A stretch of DNA of 64,000 nt from Nocardia lijiangensis NBRC 108240 (GCF_001613045.1 NZ_BDBP01000042.1:21662-85661); one strand, 5' to 3'. Counted from the first letter of the stretch, positions 17,662-27,268 are shown. Notes: a model not told the origin generated them from the sequence alone. Numbers and translations: made by a program.

Positions 17662-18477
17662 ATGAACTTCGGCTCAATCTTCCTCAGCGAAGCACTCGGT
17701 ACAGGAGTACTGCTGCTGCTCGGGGTCGGTGTGGTCGCGAACGTACTGCTGGCCAAGTCCAAAGGACAGGACGGCGGCTGGCTACTGATCAACTTTGGAT
17801 GGGGGTTCGCGGTGCTGGCCGGCGTTTATGTCGCCTACAAGACCGGCGGCCACCTCAATCCTGCGGTCACCATCGGCATCTTGTTCAGCGGTGCCGACGA
17901 GTACGCCTCCGGTATCGCCATCTCGGGCGCCACGACGCTCGCCTATCTGAGCGGTCAGCTGGCCGGCGCGTTCCTCGGCGCGACCGTTGCCTACCTGGCC
18001 TACAAGCGCCACTTCGACGAGGAGACCGACGAGGAGAAGAAGCTCGCGGTGTTCGCCACCGGCCCCGCAATCCGCGCCTTCCGCTGGAACTTCGCCACCG
18101 AGGTGATCGGCACGTTCACCCTGGTCCTGGTGATCCTCGCGTTCGGACACACCCCCAGTGGACTCGGCCCGGTCGCGGCGGCGTTCCTCGTCGTCGGCAT
18201 CGGCGCGTCGCTCGGCGGCCCGACCGGATACGCCATCAACCCGGCTCGCGACCTCGGTCCGCGCATCGCGCACGCACTCCTGCCGGTCAGCCAGCCCGTG
18301 CCGGCCGATGAGGCCCGGGTTCCGGTGGGTGTCGGCGCCCGCTCGTCGGTCGAGTCGCCCGACGTCAGCGCCGAACCGAGCCGCAAGAACTCCGACTGGG
18401 GTTATGCCTGGGTGCCGGTGCTCGGCCCGCTGGTCGGCGGCGCGCTCGCCGGTCTCGCTGCCCAGTTCCTGTTCTGA
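17662..18477 (+). CDS. glpF: Glycerol uptake facilitator (aquaglyceroporin)
   Basis: The 271-residue integral membrane protein has two NPA motifs, HLNPAVTIG (66-68) and INPARDLGPR (193-195). The Asp after the second NPA-Arg is the glycerol-facilitator type, as opposed to water-only aquaporins. Six membrane segments can be followed. An extra 50-residue hydrophilic stretch rich in Pro, Ser and Glu lies before the last membrane helix. The ATG at 17662 follows a CGGAGG site. It starts the glpF-glpK-glpD operon. Confidence 0.94.
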   Translation: MNFGSIFLSEALGTGVLLLLGVGVVANVLLAKSKGQDGGWLLINFGWGFAVLAGVYVAYKTGGHLNPAVTIGILFSGADEYASGIAISGATTLAYLSGQLAGAFLGATVAYLAYKRHFDEETDEEKKLAVFATGPAIRAFRWNFATEVIGTFTLVLVILAFGHTPSGLGPVAAAFLVVGIGASLGGPTGYAINPARDLGPRIAHALLPVSQPVPADEARVPVGVGARSSVESPDVSAEPSRKNSDWGYAWVPVLGPLVGGALAGLAAQFLF

Positions 18478-18513
18478 ATCCATTTCCGACAGCAGTTTCT
18501 CGAAAGGACCGCG

Positions 18514-20034
18514 ATGACCAAGTTCGTCGGCGCCATCGACCAAGGCACCACGAGCACCCGCTTCATGGTGTTCGACCACAGCGGCAACGAGGTTGCCCGC
18601 CACCAGCTCGAGCACGAGCAGATCCTGCCGCGCCCGGGGTGGGTGGAGCACAACCCGACCGAGATCTGGGAGCGCACCCGCGCGGTCATCCAGAGCACCC
18701 TCACCAAGGCCGATCTGGTGGCGAGCGATCTGGCCGCGGTCGGCGTCACCAACCAGCGCGAGACCACGGTGGTGTGGAACCGCAAGACCGGGCGGCCGTA
18801 CTGCAACGCCATCGTGTGGCAGGACACCCGCACCGATCGCATCGCCTCCGACCTGGAGAAGGCCGGGCACGGTGACACCATCCGGCGCAAGTCGGGCCTG
18901 CCGCCGGCCACGTACTTCTCCGGCGGGAAGCTGCGCTGGATCCTGGACAACGTTCCGGGTGTGGCCGAGGACGCCGAGCGTGGCGACGCGCTCTTCGGCA
19001 CCACCGACACCTGGTTGCTGTGGCAGCTCACCGGCGGCGTGGACGGCGGGGTACACGTCACCGATCCGACCAATGCCAGCCGCACCATGCTGATGAGTTT
19101 GGAGACGCTGGACTGGGACGACGAGCTGCTGTCGATCTTCGGCATCCCGCGCGCGATGCTGCCCGCCATCGCGCCCTCGTCCAACCCGGAGCTGTTCGGG
19201 ACCACCCGCGCCGACGGTCCGTTCGGCGGTGCGGTGCCGCTGTCGGGTGTGCTCGGCGACCAGCAGGCGGCCACGGTGGGGCAGGTCTGCTTCCGTCCCG
19301 GCGAAGCCAAGAACACCTACGGCACCGGCAACTTCCTGCTGCTGAACACCGGAACCGAGATCGTGCGGTCGCAGCACGGACTGCTCACCACGGTCGCCTA
19401 CCAGCTCGGCTCGGACAAGCCGGTGTACGCGTTGGAGGGTTCGATCGCGGTGACCGGCTCGGCGGTGCAGTGGCTGCGCGATCAGCTGGGCGTCATCTCC
19501 GGTGCGGCGCAGAGCGAATCGCTGGCCCGGCAGGCCGAGGACAACGGCGGGGTGTACTTCGTCCCGGCGTTCTCGGGACTGTTCGCGCCGTACTGGCGCT
19601 CGGACGCGCGCGGAGCCATCGTCGGCCTGTCGCGCTACAGCACCAACGCCCACCTGGCGCGGGCAACGCTGGAATCGATCTGCTACCAGTCCCGCGACGT
19701 CGTCGAGGCCATGCAGGCCGACTCCGGGGTGAAGCTCGACGTGCTGCGTGTGGACGGCGGCGTCACCGCCAACGAGCTGTGCATGCAGTTGCAGGCCGAC
19801 TTCCTCGGTGTGCCGGTGTCGCGGCCGGTAGTCGCCGAGACCACCGCGCTGGGCGCCGCTTACGCGGCGGGGCTCGCCGTCGGCTTCTGGAACGACACCG
19901 ACGAGCTCGAACAGAACTGGAACGAGGCCAAGCGCTGGACTCCCACCTGGTCGGAAGAGCAGCGCGAGCGCGGCTACGCGCGCTGGAAGAAGGCCGTCTC
20001 CCGCACTCTCGATTGGATCGACGTCGACGAATGA
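18514..20034 (+). CDS. glpK: Glycerol kinase (operon copy)
   Basis: The 506-residue FGGY kinase has DQGTTSTR near the start, RPGWVEHNP, GDQQAATVGQ and RVDGGVTANELCMQ. The ATG at 18514 follows an AAAGGA site, 36 bases after glpF. With GlpF it traps glycerol in the cell as glycerol-3-phosphate. The next gene would be the dehydrogenase glpD, which here is truncated. Confidence 0.95.
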   Translation: MTKFVGAIDQGTTSTRFMVFDHSGNEVARHQLEHEQILPRPGWVEHNPTEIWERTRAVIQSTLTKADLVASDLAAVGVTNQRETTVVWNRKTGRPYCNAIVWQDTRTDRIASDLEKAGHGDTIRRKSGLPPATYFSGGKLRWILDNVPGVAEDAERGDALFGTTDTWLLWQLTGGVDGGVHVTDPTNASRTMLMSLETLDWDDELLSIFGIPRAMLPAIAPSSNPELFGTTRADGPFGGAVPLSGVLGDQQAATVGQVCFRPGEAKNTYGTGNFLLLNTGTEIVRSQHGLLTTVAYQLGSDKPVYALEGSIAVTGSAVQWLRDQLGVISGAAQSESLARQAEDNGGVYFVPAFSGLFAPYWRSDARGAIVGLSRYSTNAHLARATLESICYQSRDVVEAMQADSGVKLDVLRVDGGVTANELCMQLQADFLGVPVSRPVVAETTALGAAYAAGLAVGFWNDTDELEQNWNEAKRWTPTWSEEQRERGYARWKKAVSRTLDWIDVDE

Positions 20035-20085
20035 GGGGCGACGTCAGCCTACCCGAATAACACCGAAACAAGGAGAGATACCGCT

Positions 20086-20262
20086 GTGTCCGCACGATTG
20101 GACTCCGAGTACCGCGCCCGCGCGGTGAACTCAATCGGCGACACCGAGATCGATGTGCTCGTCATCGGCGGCGTGGTCGGCGCGGGCGCCGCCCTCGACG
20201 CCGCCGTGGGTCGACAGCAGGTAGTGGGAATATCCGTGCTGCGGAGATTTCGGCGTTGGTGA
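20086..20262 (+). pseudogene. glpD: Glycerol-3-phosphate dehydrogenase, N-terminal stump
   Basis: A GTG start with an AAGGAGAG site gives RLDSEYRARAVNSI and then VLVIGGVVGAGAALDAA, the FAD-binding glycine motif of GlpD. Homology ends abruptly at about 20211, after ~42 codons, and a stop follows at 20260-20262. Intact GlpD is over 500 residues, so nearly the whole enzyme is lost. The break point abuts fragments of a leftward regulator gene. The ribosome site and first codons look undamaged, so the loss appears recent or the stump is still translated. Confidence 0.85.
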
Positions 20263-20369
20263 GAAACGACGACCACGCAGGGAGGTTGTTGCGGTCGGCT
20301 CGTGCGTAGAGGCCTTCGGAGAGGCTCTTTGTTCTCGGCTTGCGGCGCCAGTGCCTTGCGCATCGGCGG

Positions 20370-20507
20370 CGAGTCGAAGAACCCGGGCCCAGGCAGCCGC
20401 CTGAACCCTTCGGCTGATGCGCAGTACGCGCAGAGGCCACCCCCATGACCAGATGACAGCGATCCGCCGCACGAACGACACTGGTCTCCGCTCTTCTCAC
20501 CGACCAT
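20370..20507 (-). pseudogene. Zinc-ribbon/XRE-type regulator, N-terminal relic
   Basis: Reading leftward from 20507 the translation has CRSCGGSLSS and LCAYC, two CxxC pairs, then RLPGPGFFDSPPMRKALA. The latter segment precedes the HTH in a common family of actinobacterial XRE regulators. The HTH and everything after it are missing; the end coincides with the truncated glpD. Confidence 0.5.
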
Positions 20508-20540
20508 GACGCTCCCACCCACCGAGACCGAGCCGGGCCT

Positions 20541-21995
20541 TCACCTGGTCCCACGGCCGCGCGTGCCGACCCTCGCTTCGGTGGGAAATTGCTGCGGATT
20601 GCGCAGGACCTGGCGCGTGCGGTCGTGCAGGCGTCGCAGCGAGGGCTCGCGATGATGGTGGTGGTGCGCGGCAGAGACGACGGCGGCGAGCTGGTGTGCG
20701 CAACGGGTGGAGCTGACCGTGTCGGTAAGCAGGCTCAGCGCCTCGTCGCCGTGGTGCAGGGCCAGTTCGAGATTGGGCTGTCGGGGGTGTAACCAAGCCG
20801 CGGTGAGCAGTGTGTGGCGCAACGCGGTCTCGCGTTGGTCGGTTTCGGGGCTAAGGGCAAGGGCTTGGGTCAGGTGATGGCGGGCTGGGTCGGTTTCGCC
20901 GAGGCGGAGGTGACAGAAGCCGGCCTGGGCGTGGGCTTGGGCGGGGTTGATCCAGTAACTCCAATCTGGCGAAACGCCGTTGTTGTCGAGGGCGTTGAAC
21001 GCTGCGTCGAGGGCGGCGTGGCAGCGACGGCGGTCACGCGCGGTGGCGTAGGCCTCGGCGGTACGCAGGTGCAGGATCGCCGTGACGCGGGGGCTGGCGC
21101 CGCGGTATCCAGTAAGCGCGGTCTCCGCGAGCGTGACGGCTGTTGATCGGTGCGGGGCAACGTCTTTGGCTAGGCACGACATGAAACCCACGATGTTGGC
21201 GCCGAGCGCGCGGTCACCGCTGGCATCGGCGGCGTGCAGTGCCGCGATCCAACACCGTTGGGCCATCCCGTGATCGCCGCTCTCGAACGCAGTCCATCCG
21301 CGCAGTCGTGCCAGCTCAGCGGCGCTGGCGTAGAGCCGCTTCCCCGTGCTGTCGTCGTAGCTGCCGGCAGTCAGCAGCTCGATTACGGTACGCAGGTGGG
21401 CGTATAGCTGACTGGTGAGCGCGGCAGCACTGCCGCCATGGGAGTCGTCAACGCGGCGCAGGCCCGCGGTGATCGAGTCGATGACCTCCACCGCGCCAGC
21501 GTGCACGCGGAGGCTTCCGTGCCGGGTGAGGTCGCCGCCGGGCCGCTCCAGCAGCCACTGGTGGGCAGCGGCGGTGAGGTACCCACCCGCGAGGGTCAGG
21601 AATCCGCGACGGTCCATGACATCAGATTCGGCGAGAGCTTGCACCGCGCGCAAGACCGTTGGCGCGGTCCATGGTTCGTCCAGCTGTTCGACCGAATCGC
21701 CGACGATGCCACGAACTGCACCTTCCCTCGGTGCCACGCTACAGAGGTGGCCTTGCCAGTCGACGGTCTCGAGCAGTAGTGCGAACCGTTGTCGAATATC
21801 GGGGTCCGTGCTGTGCAGCGCAGTGTCGAGCAGGTCTCGGTTGTCTTTGTTGATTCTGCGTGTGGGATTCGCTCTCCAGCGAGCCACGGTCGTGGTCGCG
21901 ACGCCGAGGTCTTCTCCGAATCGCTGGTTGGACTGGCCCATTGCTTGCCGGGGGAATTCGGCGTCCTGCGCGGTCCAGGGGCGTCCGATGATCAC
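20541..21995 (-). CDS. TPR-type transcriptional regulator-like protein
   Basis: The 484-residue protein has an N-terminal DNA-binding-like segment (FGEDLGVATTTVARWRANPTR) and then a long alpha-helical region. It has repeated helical pairs such as AELARLRGWTAFESGDHGMA and ARHHLTQALALSPE, which look like tetratricopeptide repeats. This is the common actinobacterial class of long XRE/TPR regulators, often found near secondary-metabolite or accessory genes. It is divergent from the flavin reductase gene at 22200. No target can be named. Confidence 0.8.
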   Translation of the reverse strand: MIIGRPWTAQDAEFPRQAMGQSNQRFGEDLGVATTTVARWRANPTRRINKDNRDLLDTALHSTDPDIRQRFALLLETVDWQGHLCSVAPREGAVRGIVGDSVEQLDEPWTAPTVLRAVQALAESDVMDRRGFLTLAGGYLTAAAHQWLLERPGGDLTRHGSLRVHAGAVEVIDSITAGLRRVDDSHGGSAAALTSQLYAHLRTVIELLTAGSYDDSTGKRLYASAAELARLRGWTAFESGDHGMAQRCWIAALHAADASGDRALGANIVGFMSCLAKDVAPHRSTAVTLAETALTGYRGASPRVTAILHLRTAEAYATARDRRRCHAALDAAFNALDNNGVSPDWSYWINPAQAHAQAGFCHLRLGETDPARHHLTQALALSPETDQRETALRHTLLTAAWLHPRQPNLELALHHGDEALSLLTDTVSSTRCAHQLAAVVSAAHHHHHREPSLRRLHDRTRQVLRNPQQFPTEARVGTRGRGTR

Positions 21996-22199
21996 CGCTG
22001 CCTCTCAGATGCGTTGGGCGGTGGCCGATGACAGCCAGACAGTACGCCACCGGTATGCGATCGGTAGCGAATTGCGCGGGCATGCACCAGGTTTCATGGC
22101 GTCCGCTTCGGACATGGCAGCGGAAAATGCGACCCGGTCAACTACGCCGAGTCCGTTTACCGCCAGCACCCCACACCCGCGGACGGCATCGTGGGCAGC

Positions 22200-22835
22200 A
22201 TGCATCGAGTGGTTGATCTCAAGGTTCTCTACTTCGGTACGCCCGTGGTATTGATCGGCACGCGAAACCCGGACGGGACGCCGAATCTGGCGCCGATGTC
22301 CTCGGCGTGGTGGCTAGGCGATCAATGCATGCTCGGGATGAATGCGGCGTCACAGACGACGCAGAACCTGCTCCGCGAGCGCGAGTGCGTGCTGAATCTG
22401 CCGTCCTCGGACTTCGTGGCGGCAGTGGATCGGCTGGCGCTGCTGACCGGTTCGCCGGTCATGACCCCGCACAAGATCGAGAAGGGATACCGGTACGAGC
22501 CGGACAAGTTCGCCGCTGCCGGCCTCACCCCTCTCCCGGGAGATGTCGTCGCGGCACCCCGTGTGGCCGAGTGCCCGATTCAGCTGGAATGTGAGCTGCT
22601 ATCCGCCGAGCCGTTCGGCATCGATACCCAAGCGACCGCGCACACCGTGCGGATCATGCGCGCTCATGTGGCCGACGATCTGGTCATTCCCGGCACCCAG
22701 TACGTCGACCCGGTGGGATGGGATCCATTGATCATGAAGTTCTGCGAGTTCTTCGGCGACAGTACACAGTTGCACCCGTCCCGGCTGGCCGGAGCGTGGC
22801 GGATGCCGCATCCGGCGACCAGGCCGCTGAGCTGA
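22200..22835 (+). CDS. Flavin reductase-like domain protein (FMN-binding split barrel)
   Basis: The 211-residue protein shows the flavin reductase pattern: TPVVLIGTRNPDGTPNLAPMSSAWWL near the N-terminus, TTQNLLRERECVLNLPS and the central HKIEKG. Such proteins bind FMN and act as flavin:NAD(P)H reductases or related oxidoreductases. A GTG at 22191 is an alternative start that adds three residues. A strong terminator follows directly. Confidence 0.85.
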   Translation: MHRVVDLKVLYFGTPVVLIGTRNPDGTPNLAPMSSAWWLGDQCMLGMNAASQTTQNLLRERECVLNLPSSDFVAAVDRLALLTGSPVMTPHKIEKGYRYEPDKFAAAGLTPLPGDVVAAPRVAECPIQLECELLSAEPFGIDTQATAHTVRIMRAHVADDLVIPGTQYVDPVGWDPLIMKFCEFFGDSTQLHPSRLAGAWRMPHPATRPLS

Positions 22836-22845
22836 CCCGTCGAAC

Positions 22846-22874
22846 GGGAGTGCCGGAACAAATCCGGCACTCCC
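22846..22874 (+). terminator. Hairpin after the flavin reductase gene
   Basis: The 12-bp perfect stem GGGAGTGCCGGA with a 5-base loop starts 10 bases after the stop. It may also serve the convergent AraC gene. Confidence 0.75.
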
Positions 22875-22957
22875 AAGGTCGATCTGCGAATTTTCAACGG
22901 TAGGAGCATCATTGGTGGGCCGACTGTGGAGTGGCGGCGCCGACATCCGCTGCCGAC

Positions 22958-23857
22958 TCAGAGTGCAGTAGCCAGCCATGCGCGCGGTGAGCATCCCAGC
23001 CTTTGTGTGAATGCCCGCGAGAACGCGGGAGGGTTGGCGTAGCCGAGTTCCGTGGCGGTGCGAGCAATTGAGGCACCGGCGCGAAGCCGATCCTGGGCGA
23101 CCGTGATCCTCCATCCGGTCAGGTACTCGGCGGGTGGCTGGCCAACCATCTCTTTGAACCGGGCGGCGAAGGAACTGCGGGACATGCGTGCTTCTTGCGC
23201 CATTGCGGCGAGCGTCCAGGGTCGCCCAGGTGACTCGTGGATGGCGACGAGTGTACGGGCGAGGCGTTCATCGGTGAGCCCTGTCAGCAGGCCAGTGGGC
23301 AGGGCAAGCTCGTCGGCGTGGTCGAGAATCCAGCGGAAGAGCTGGATGAGGACGACTTCGAAGAGCCGATCGGCCAGCACTCGTTGGCCGCATCGCAGAT
23401 TGTCGATCTCAGCGAACAGCAGATCGAGTGCTGGTTCGAGGGTGCTGACGGCGTCCAGTGGGAGCACGATCACGGGAGGGAGCGTGCGTACGAGGGGATG
23501 GGTCGGGCCGCCGTCGAAGTCGAGTGTTGCGCAGGCGAAGTCGGAGTCCTCGGTGGGTGCGTTGTGGAAGGCGTGTTCCAGCGGGCGTGGGTAGAACAGC
23601 AGGCTCGGCTTGTCGATCTGTCGCTTTTCCAGCCGACCGCTGACGCCTCGGTGTGTCACTTCCATCTCACCGTGTCGGAGCACGTGGAGGAAGCCTCGTC
23701 CCGGTTGTGCGTCGAAGGTCGTCACGCCACACAACGGTCCGGTATGGAACAGGCGGGTCCGCACCCGGAACCGTTCGAGCAGAGGCGAGAGCCGGTCGAG
23801 GGAGGACACGGATGAAGCATGCCGGACGATACGGTACGAATTCAAGATGATATGCAT
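22958..23857 (-). CDS. AraC-family regulator with cupin_6-type sensor domain
   Basis: The 299-residue protein has a cupin-like N-terminal half (GRGFLHVLRHGEMEVTHRG) and a C-terminal double HTH of the AraC type (LAAMAQEARMSRSSFAARFK, and IARTATELGYANPPAFSRAF). The frame is open upstream to 24265, but that would overlap the AhpD-like gene, so the ATG at 23857 was chosen. It is divergent from 23951 with under 100 bases between and probably controls it, as is usual for this pairing. Confidence 0.88.
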   Translation of the reverse strand: MHIILNSYRIVRHASSVSSLDRLSPLLERFRVRTRLFHTGPLCGVTTFDAQPGRGFLHVLRHGEMEVTHRGVSGRLEKRQIDKPSLLFYPRPLEHAFHNAPTEDSDFACATLDFDGGPTHPLVRTLPPVIVLPLDAVSTLEPALDLLFAEIDNLRCGQRVLADRLFEVVLIQLFRWILDHADELALPTGLLTGLTDERLARTLVAIHESPGRPWTLAAMAQEARMSRSSFAARFKEMVGQPPAEYLTGWRITVAQDRLRAGASIARTATELGYANPPAFSRAFTQRLGCSPRAWLATAL

Positions 23858-23950
23858 TAATTCGTCCAAGTGATCCTGACAGTCTGAGGATGCGTCGCCC
23901 GCCGGGAACCTGCGGGAGTCGTCATTGGAAGCACGACTGAAGGAATGCCC

Positions 23951-24496
23951 ATGTCTCTTGTCCCCCTTGCCGAGCGTGAGTCCGCGACCGGAACCGTCGA
24001 GGACCAGCTCGATGAAATCCATGCCGCGTTCGGCACCGTGCCCGCGATGTTCCGAGCCGTCGCGAACTCGCCTGCCGCTCTGACGAGCATGTGGGCTTCG
24101 TTCCGCGCCTTCGGCGGCGGCGCTCTCGGGCCTGCGCTCGGCGAGCAGATCGCCGTGGCCGTCGCCAACCGCAACTCGTGCGAATATTGCCTGGCCGCGC
24201 ACACCGCTCTCGGACGCAAAGCCGGGGTGAGCCGTGAGGCGCTGCAGGCCGCGCAGACCGGCCACTCCGATGACCCTCGCACGGCCGCACTCCTAGGCTT
24301 CGCGCTGAAACTGGTGGACAGGCGCGGCCAGGTCACGGCAGAGGAAGTGCAGGCGCTGCGTGATCAGGGCTGGAGCGATGAGCACATCGTCGAGGTGATC
24401 GGGCAGGTCGCGCTCAACCTGTTCACCAACTACATCAACATCGCTCTCGCAGTCCCGGTCGACTTCCCCACGGTCGGCCTGCGGCGGGCCGACTGA
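23951..24496 (+). CDS. Carboxymuconolactone decarboxylase/AhpD-family protein
   Basis: The 181-residue protein has the AhpD-type active site CEYCLAAH (Cys77, Cys80, His84) in the usual setting after ALGEQIAVAVANRNS. Members act as peroxidase-like antioxidant proteins or as gamma-carboxymuconolactone decarboxylases; the CxxC with His favours a redox role. It is opposite the AraC regulator. An ATG six bases earlier (23945) is also possible. Confidence 0.88.
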   Translation: MSLVPLAERESATGTVEDQLDEIHAAFGTVPAMFRAVANSPAALTSMWASFRAFGGGALGPALGEQIAVAVANRNSCEYCLAAHTALGRKAGVSREALQAAQTGHSDDPRTAALLGFALKLVDRRGQVTAEEVQALRDQGWSDEHIVEVIGQVALNLFTNYINIALAVPVDFPTVGLRRAD

Positions 24497-24880
24497 TGTT
24501 CCACTTGGCGCCGACGTCGACCGGAAGTGCCCATCCCGCCGACGTCATGGCGCGATGACAGCCCTGATCAGTGCGGCGATCAGCTCGACGTGCCAAGGAG
24601 AGGCGCCGGCCTCGTAGATCGTTCCGCGGCGGGCGCGCATCCACTCGGACGTGCGCCCGCCGCCTCGGGAGTCGTAACCGGCCCGACCGCGCCAGCGGTC
24701 CGGGAGTCCCAACCGCCAGGAATCCCACATGATCTGAACCGCCGTCGCCACCCGCCGCGTTCCGTTCGAGGACCTCGGCATCCTCCGGCCGCCGTTCACC
24801 GACAAGGGGTTCGCGGGCGAAGATGAGAAGGGTGAACTGCCCAGTCGATAGTTGTGCGATGGCCAGGAACAATGTTGATC
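24497..24880. other. Gap with no supported gene
   Basis: About 380 bases without a convincing coding region. A leftward frame (ending near 24545) reads like a protein tail but matches nothing I can name. Confidence 0.5.
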
Positions 24881-25591
24881 ATGAACGCCGACCAGCCTCG
24901 CGCTGCCATGTCTGACACGACCGGTGAAGATGGTGTGCTGCAGGCTTTCCGCGCGGAGAGCTCTCGATTGTGCGAGGTGCTCGGGGAGCTGACCGAGGCG
25001 CAATTCGCCCTGGCGACTCCGTGCCCGCCATGGAATGTCGCCGAATTGGCGGTGCACATCACCTCCGCTGTTGCCCGTGTCCCCGCAGGGCTCGCCGCGT
25101 CCGCGCCACCTCGAGCGGATATCGCCGCCGCCGACTACTACCGGTCGGCGATCTTCGACGGTGCCGCCAATGCCGAGCGGGTGCGCATGGCCCAACGCGA
25201 CGCCGCCGCTTATCCGAACCCGGCCGCGATCACCGCGGCATTCGACGACACTTGGCGACGAACCGACACGGCGATATCGGGGCAACCCGCCGATCGCCTG
25301 ATCACCACCCGATGGGGCGACGGGATGCTGTTGAGCGAGTTCATGATCACCCGCGTTGTCGAACTGGTTCTGCACGGCCTCGACATGGCCATCGCACTCG
25401 GCGAGTCGGCATGGACTACACGCGAAGCCGCCGCGGTCGTGGGCGATTTCTTGCAGATCGAGCCCGCCGCTACCCATCTGGGTTGGGACCGCCGGACTGC
25501 GTTGGCCAAAGCCAGCGGCCGCGCCGCGCTGTCCACCAGAGAGTCAGCCGAACTCGCGCGCCTGAACATCACCTGGCAACGGTTCGGCTAG
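24881..25591 (+). CDS. Mycothiol-dependent maleylpyruvate isomerase-family protein
   Basis: The 236-residue protein has the DinB-like helical bundle of this actinobacterial family: CPPWNVAELAVHI near the N-terminus (the Trp-His metal-site segment) and RVVELVLHGLDMAIAL with the second and third metal ligands (Glu and His). Family members use mycothiol or act as metal-dependent transferases. The substrate is unknown. ATG 24908 is an alternative start. Confidence 0.85.
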   Translation: MNADQPRAAMSDTTGEDGVLQAFRAESSRLCEVLGELTEAQFALATPCPPWNVAELAVHITSAVARVPAGLAASAPPRADIAAADYYRSAIFDGAANAERVRMAQRDAAAYPNPAAITAAFDDTWRRTDTAISGQPADRLITTRWGDGMLLSEFMITRVVELVLHGLDMAIALGESAWTTREAAAVVGDFLQIEPAATHLGWDRRTALAKASGRAALSTRESAELARLNITWQRFG

Positions 25592-25772
25592 TTGTATGAG
25601 GTTGTGACGGGATCATTCGTTCAGCCACCGCTGGCGGTTTCGTCGTGTGCGAAGTGGTCGAGACCCCTTCTGAGCCAGCCTGGGATCTCGAGTCGTGGGA
25701 TCGACAGCGTGAACGGACGCTCCGAAGTCCGCTCCGTAGTGAACACCTGGCCTGATGCTGCAGCGGCCGCGC

Positions 25773-26165
25773 ATGAATAGGCCTGCACGGGAGCAGAACC
25801 AGCCGCCGGTGCGGTCGTCGTCTGCGCTGATTCTTCTCGCTCCAGCTATTGGCGCGATTGTGATGACAGACCCGCAAGCGCGAACCTTAGGCACCTGGAT
25901 CGGTGCTCTCTTCATGGTTGTTGTGGTTGCTATCCCGGGGTCGCTGGTCGTGGGCGCGGTCATTGCGCGTGATCTGCGCAACGCCAAGATCAGACGCGGT
26001 CGTCCCAGAGCACACACCGTGTGGCAAGCCGGGTTCTACTGCCACCGCTGTGGCGTCGCGTACTGGCCCCATTCTCCCGCTCCGAATGTTCCGGCGAGGC
26101 AGCCCTTTACGCCCTCGCAGTTTCGCTGGTTCGTATGGAACGCCGGTGGCTACAACAATGTGTAA
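25773..26165 (+). CDS. Small membrane protein with C-terminal zinc-ribbon-like segment
   Basis: About 130 residues. Two hydrophobic segments (ALILLAPAIGAIVM, and IGALFMVVVVAIPGSLVVGA) are followed by a basic loop and a short domain with FYCHRCGVAYWP and FRWFVWNAGGY. That C-terminal pattern is common in uncharacterised actinobacterial membrane proteins. Start chosen at the ATG nearest the first membrane segment; the ribosome site is weak. Confidence 0.6.
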   Translation: MNRPAREQNQPPVRSSSALILLAPAIGAIVMTDPQARTLGTWIGALFMVVVVAIPGSLVVGAVIARDLRNAKIRRGRPRAHTVWQAGFYCHRCGVAYWPHSPAPNVPARQPFTPSQFRWFVWNAGGYNNV

Positions 26166-26435
26166 CTCCGAGATTCTCGGGCCCAGGCGCCAGAGACTCC
26201 CCTAGTCGAGCAAGCCGAGTGGCGGACGTGCAGTATTCGAAGTTGCGATATTCACCTGGCACGGGCTCTCTTGTGCCGCAGTAACTTCACTCGCCGTGCT
26301 CACCGGCCGGTTCGGCAAGTTCGCGGCCACGAATCGCGTTGGCTGAGTCTGATCTTGAACTGCTATCCTGCTGTCAGCGTCGCGTGTCGGTGGCGGACTG
26401 CGTCAGGCATGGAGGCGTCGGAATGAAAGGTGGCC

Positions 26436-27218
26436 GTGGCCATCTCATCGAACGTGGACTCGATTGCTCCACGCGTATCGATCTACCCCGCTGACAAGGC
26501 GTTCGTCGGCCCGAGGCCGTCGGTATTGATCTTTCCCGGCGGCGGATTTCGGGAATTGACCGAGCACGAAGGCGAAGGCTACGCCCGATGGTTGTCGAGC
26601 ATCGGCTGTCATGCTTTCGTGCTCGAGTACCGCCTACTGCCGCACCGCTTTCCCGCACCGCTGGAGGATGCCCGGGCGGGCCTCGAATATGTTCGCCACG
26701 GCGACCATGGTCTGTCGGTCGACGTCAACCGGGTCGGTGTCGCAGGTTCCAGCGCAGGCGGCCAGCTGGCCGGGCTGCTGATGGCCGGGCAGGTTCTGTC
26801 GATCGAAACGAAGATCGACGATCCGCCTCGGCCGGACTTCGCGATTCTGGCCTACCCGCTCGCAGACCTGGACCTGATTCCGGTCGGTGCCGTTGAGGCA
26901 CTGCTCGGCGACCTCATGCCGCTGAAGGACGAGCTCTCGCCGGTCAAGCACCTGGACGAGCGCACCTGCCCCGCGTTCGTGTGGGCAACCGCGCAGGACC
27001 CGCCGGGGTTCCCGAACGCGTTGGCTTGGGCCGAATCGCTCGTCCGAATAGGCGTGCCGGTCGAGTTGCACATCTACCCGCACGGTTCACATGGTCTCGG
27101 TCTCGCCGACGGCGTCGAGTACGGCGCCCACGGCCGCGCACACCTGCCACACACCGCAACGTGGACGACAGCTTGCGAAGCGTGGCTGAAGGCCGAGGGC
27201 TTCCTCACAACGCCGTAG
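26436..27218 (+). CDS. Alpha/beta hydrolase, acetyl-esterase/xylanase-esterase type
   Basis: The 260-residue protein has the oxyanion segment FPGGGF, the nucleophile elbow GSSAGG and a late histidine in GSHGLGLA, giving a Ser-Asp-His triad of the BD-FAE/acetyl esterase group. No signal peptide is seen, so it acts in the cytosol. The GTG at 26436 has a GAAAGG site at good distance; the GTG at 26430 is too close. It is followed by a strong terminator. Confidence 0.85.
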   Translation: MAISSNVDSIAPRVSIYPADKAFVGPRPSVLIFPGGGFRELTEHEGEGYARWLSSIGCHAFVLEYRLLPHRFPAPLEDARAGLEYVRHGDHGLSVDVNRVGVAGSSAGGQLAGLLMAGQVLSIETKIDDPPRPDFAILAYPLADLDLIPVGAVEALLGDLMPLKDELSPVKHLDERTCPAFVWATAQDPPGFPNALAWAESLVRIGVPVELHIYPHGSHGLGLADGVEYGAHGRAHLPHTATWTTACEAWLKAEGFLTTP

Positions 27219-27227
27219 CACGACCGC

Positions 27228-27268
27228 CCGGATGCGGGTGAGCCAAATCTAGGCTCACCCGCATCCGG
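27228..27268 (+). terminator. Hairpin after the esterase gene
   Basis: Two 17-base arms, CCGGATGCGGGTGAGCC and its exact complement, enclose a 7-base A/T-rich loop. The hairpin begins 10 bases after the stop. Confidence 0.85.

Noticed and set aside
17782..19653. Long - strand open frame opposite glpF and glpK
   Set aside because: Antisense shadow caused by high GC at third positions of the real genes.
24545..24790. Leftward frame reading like a protein tail
   Set aside because: It resembles coding sequence but no motif or family could be named and no start exists; left as a gap.
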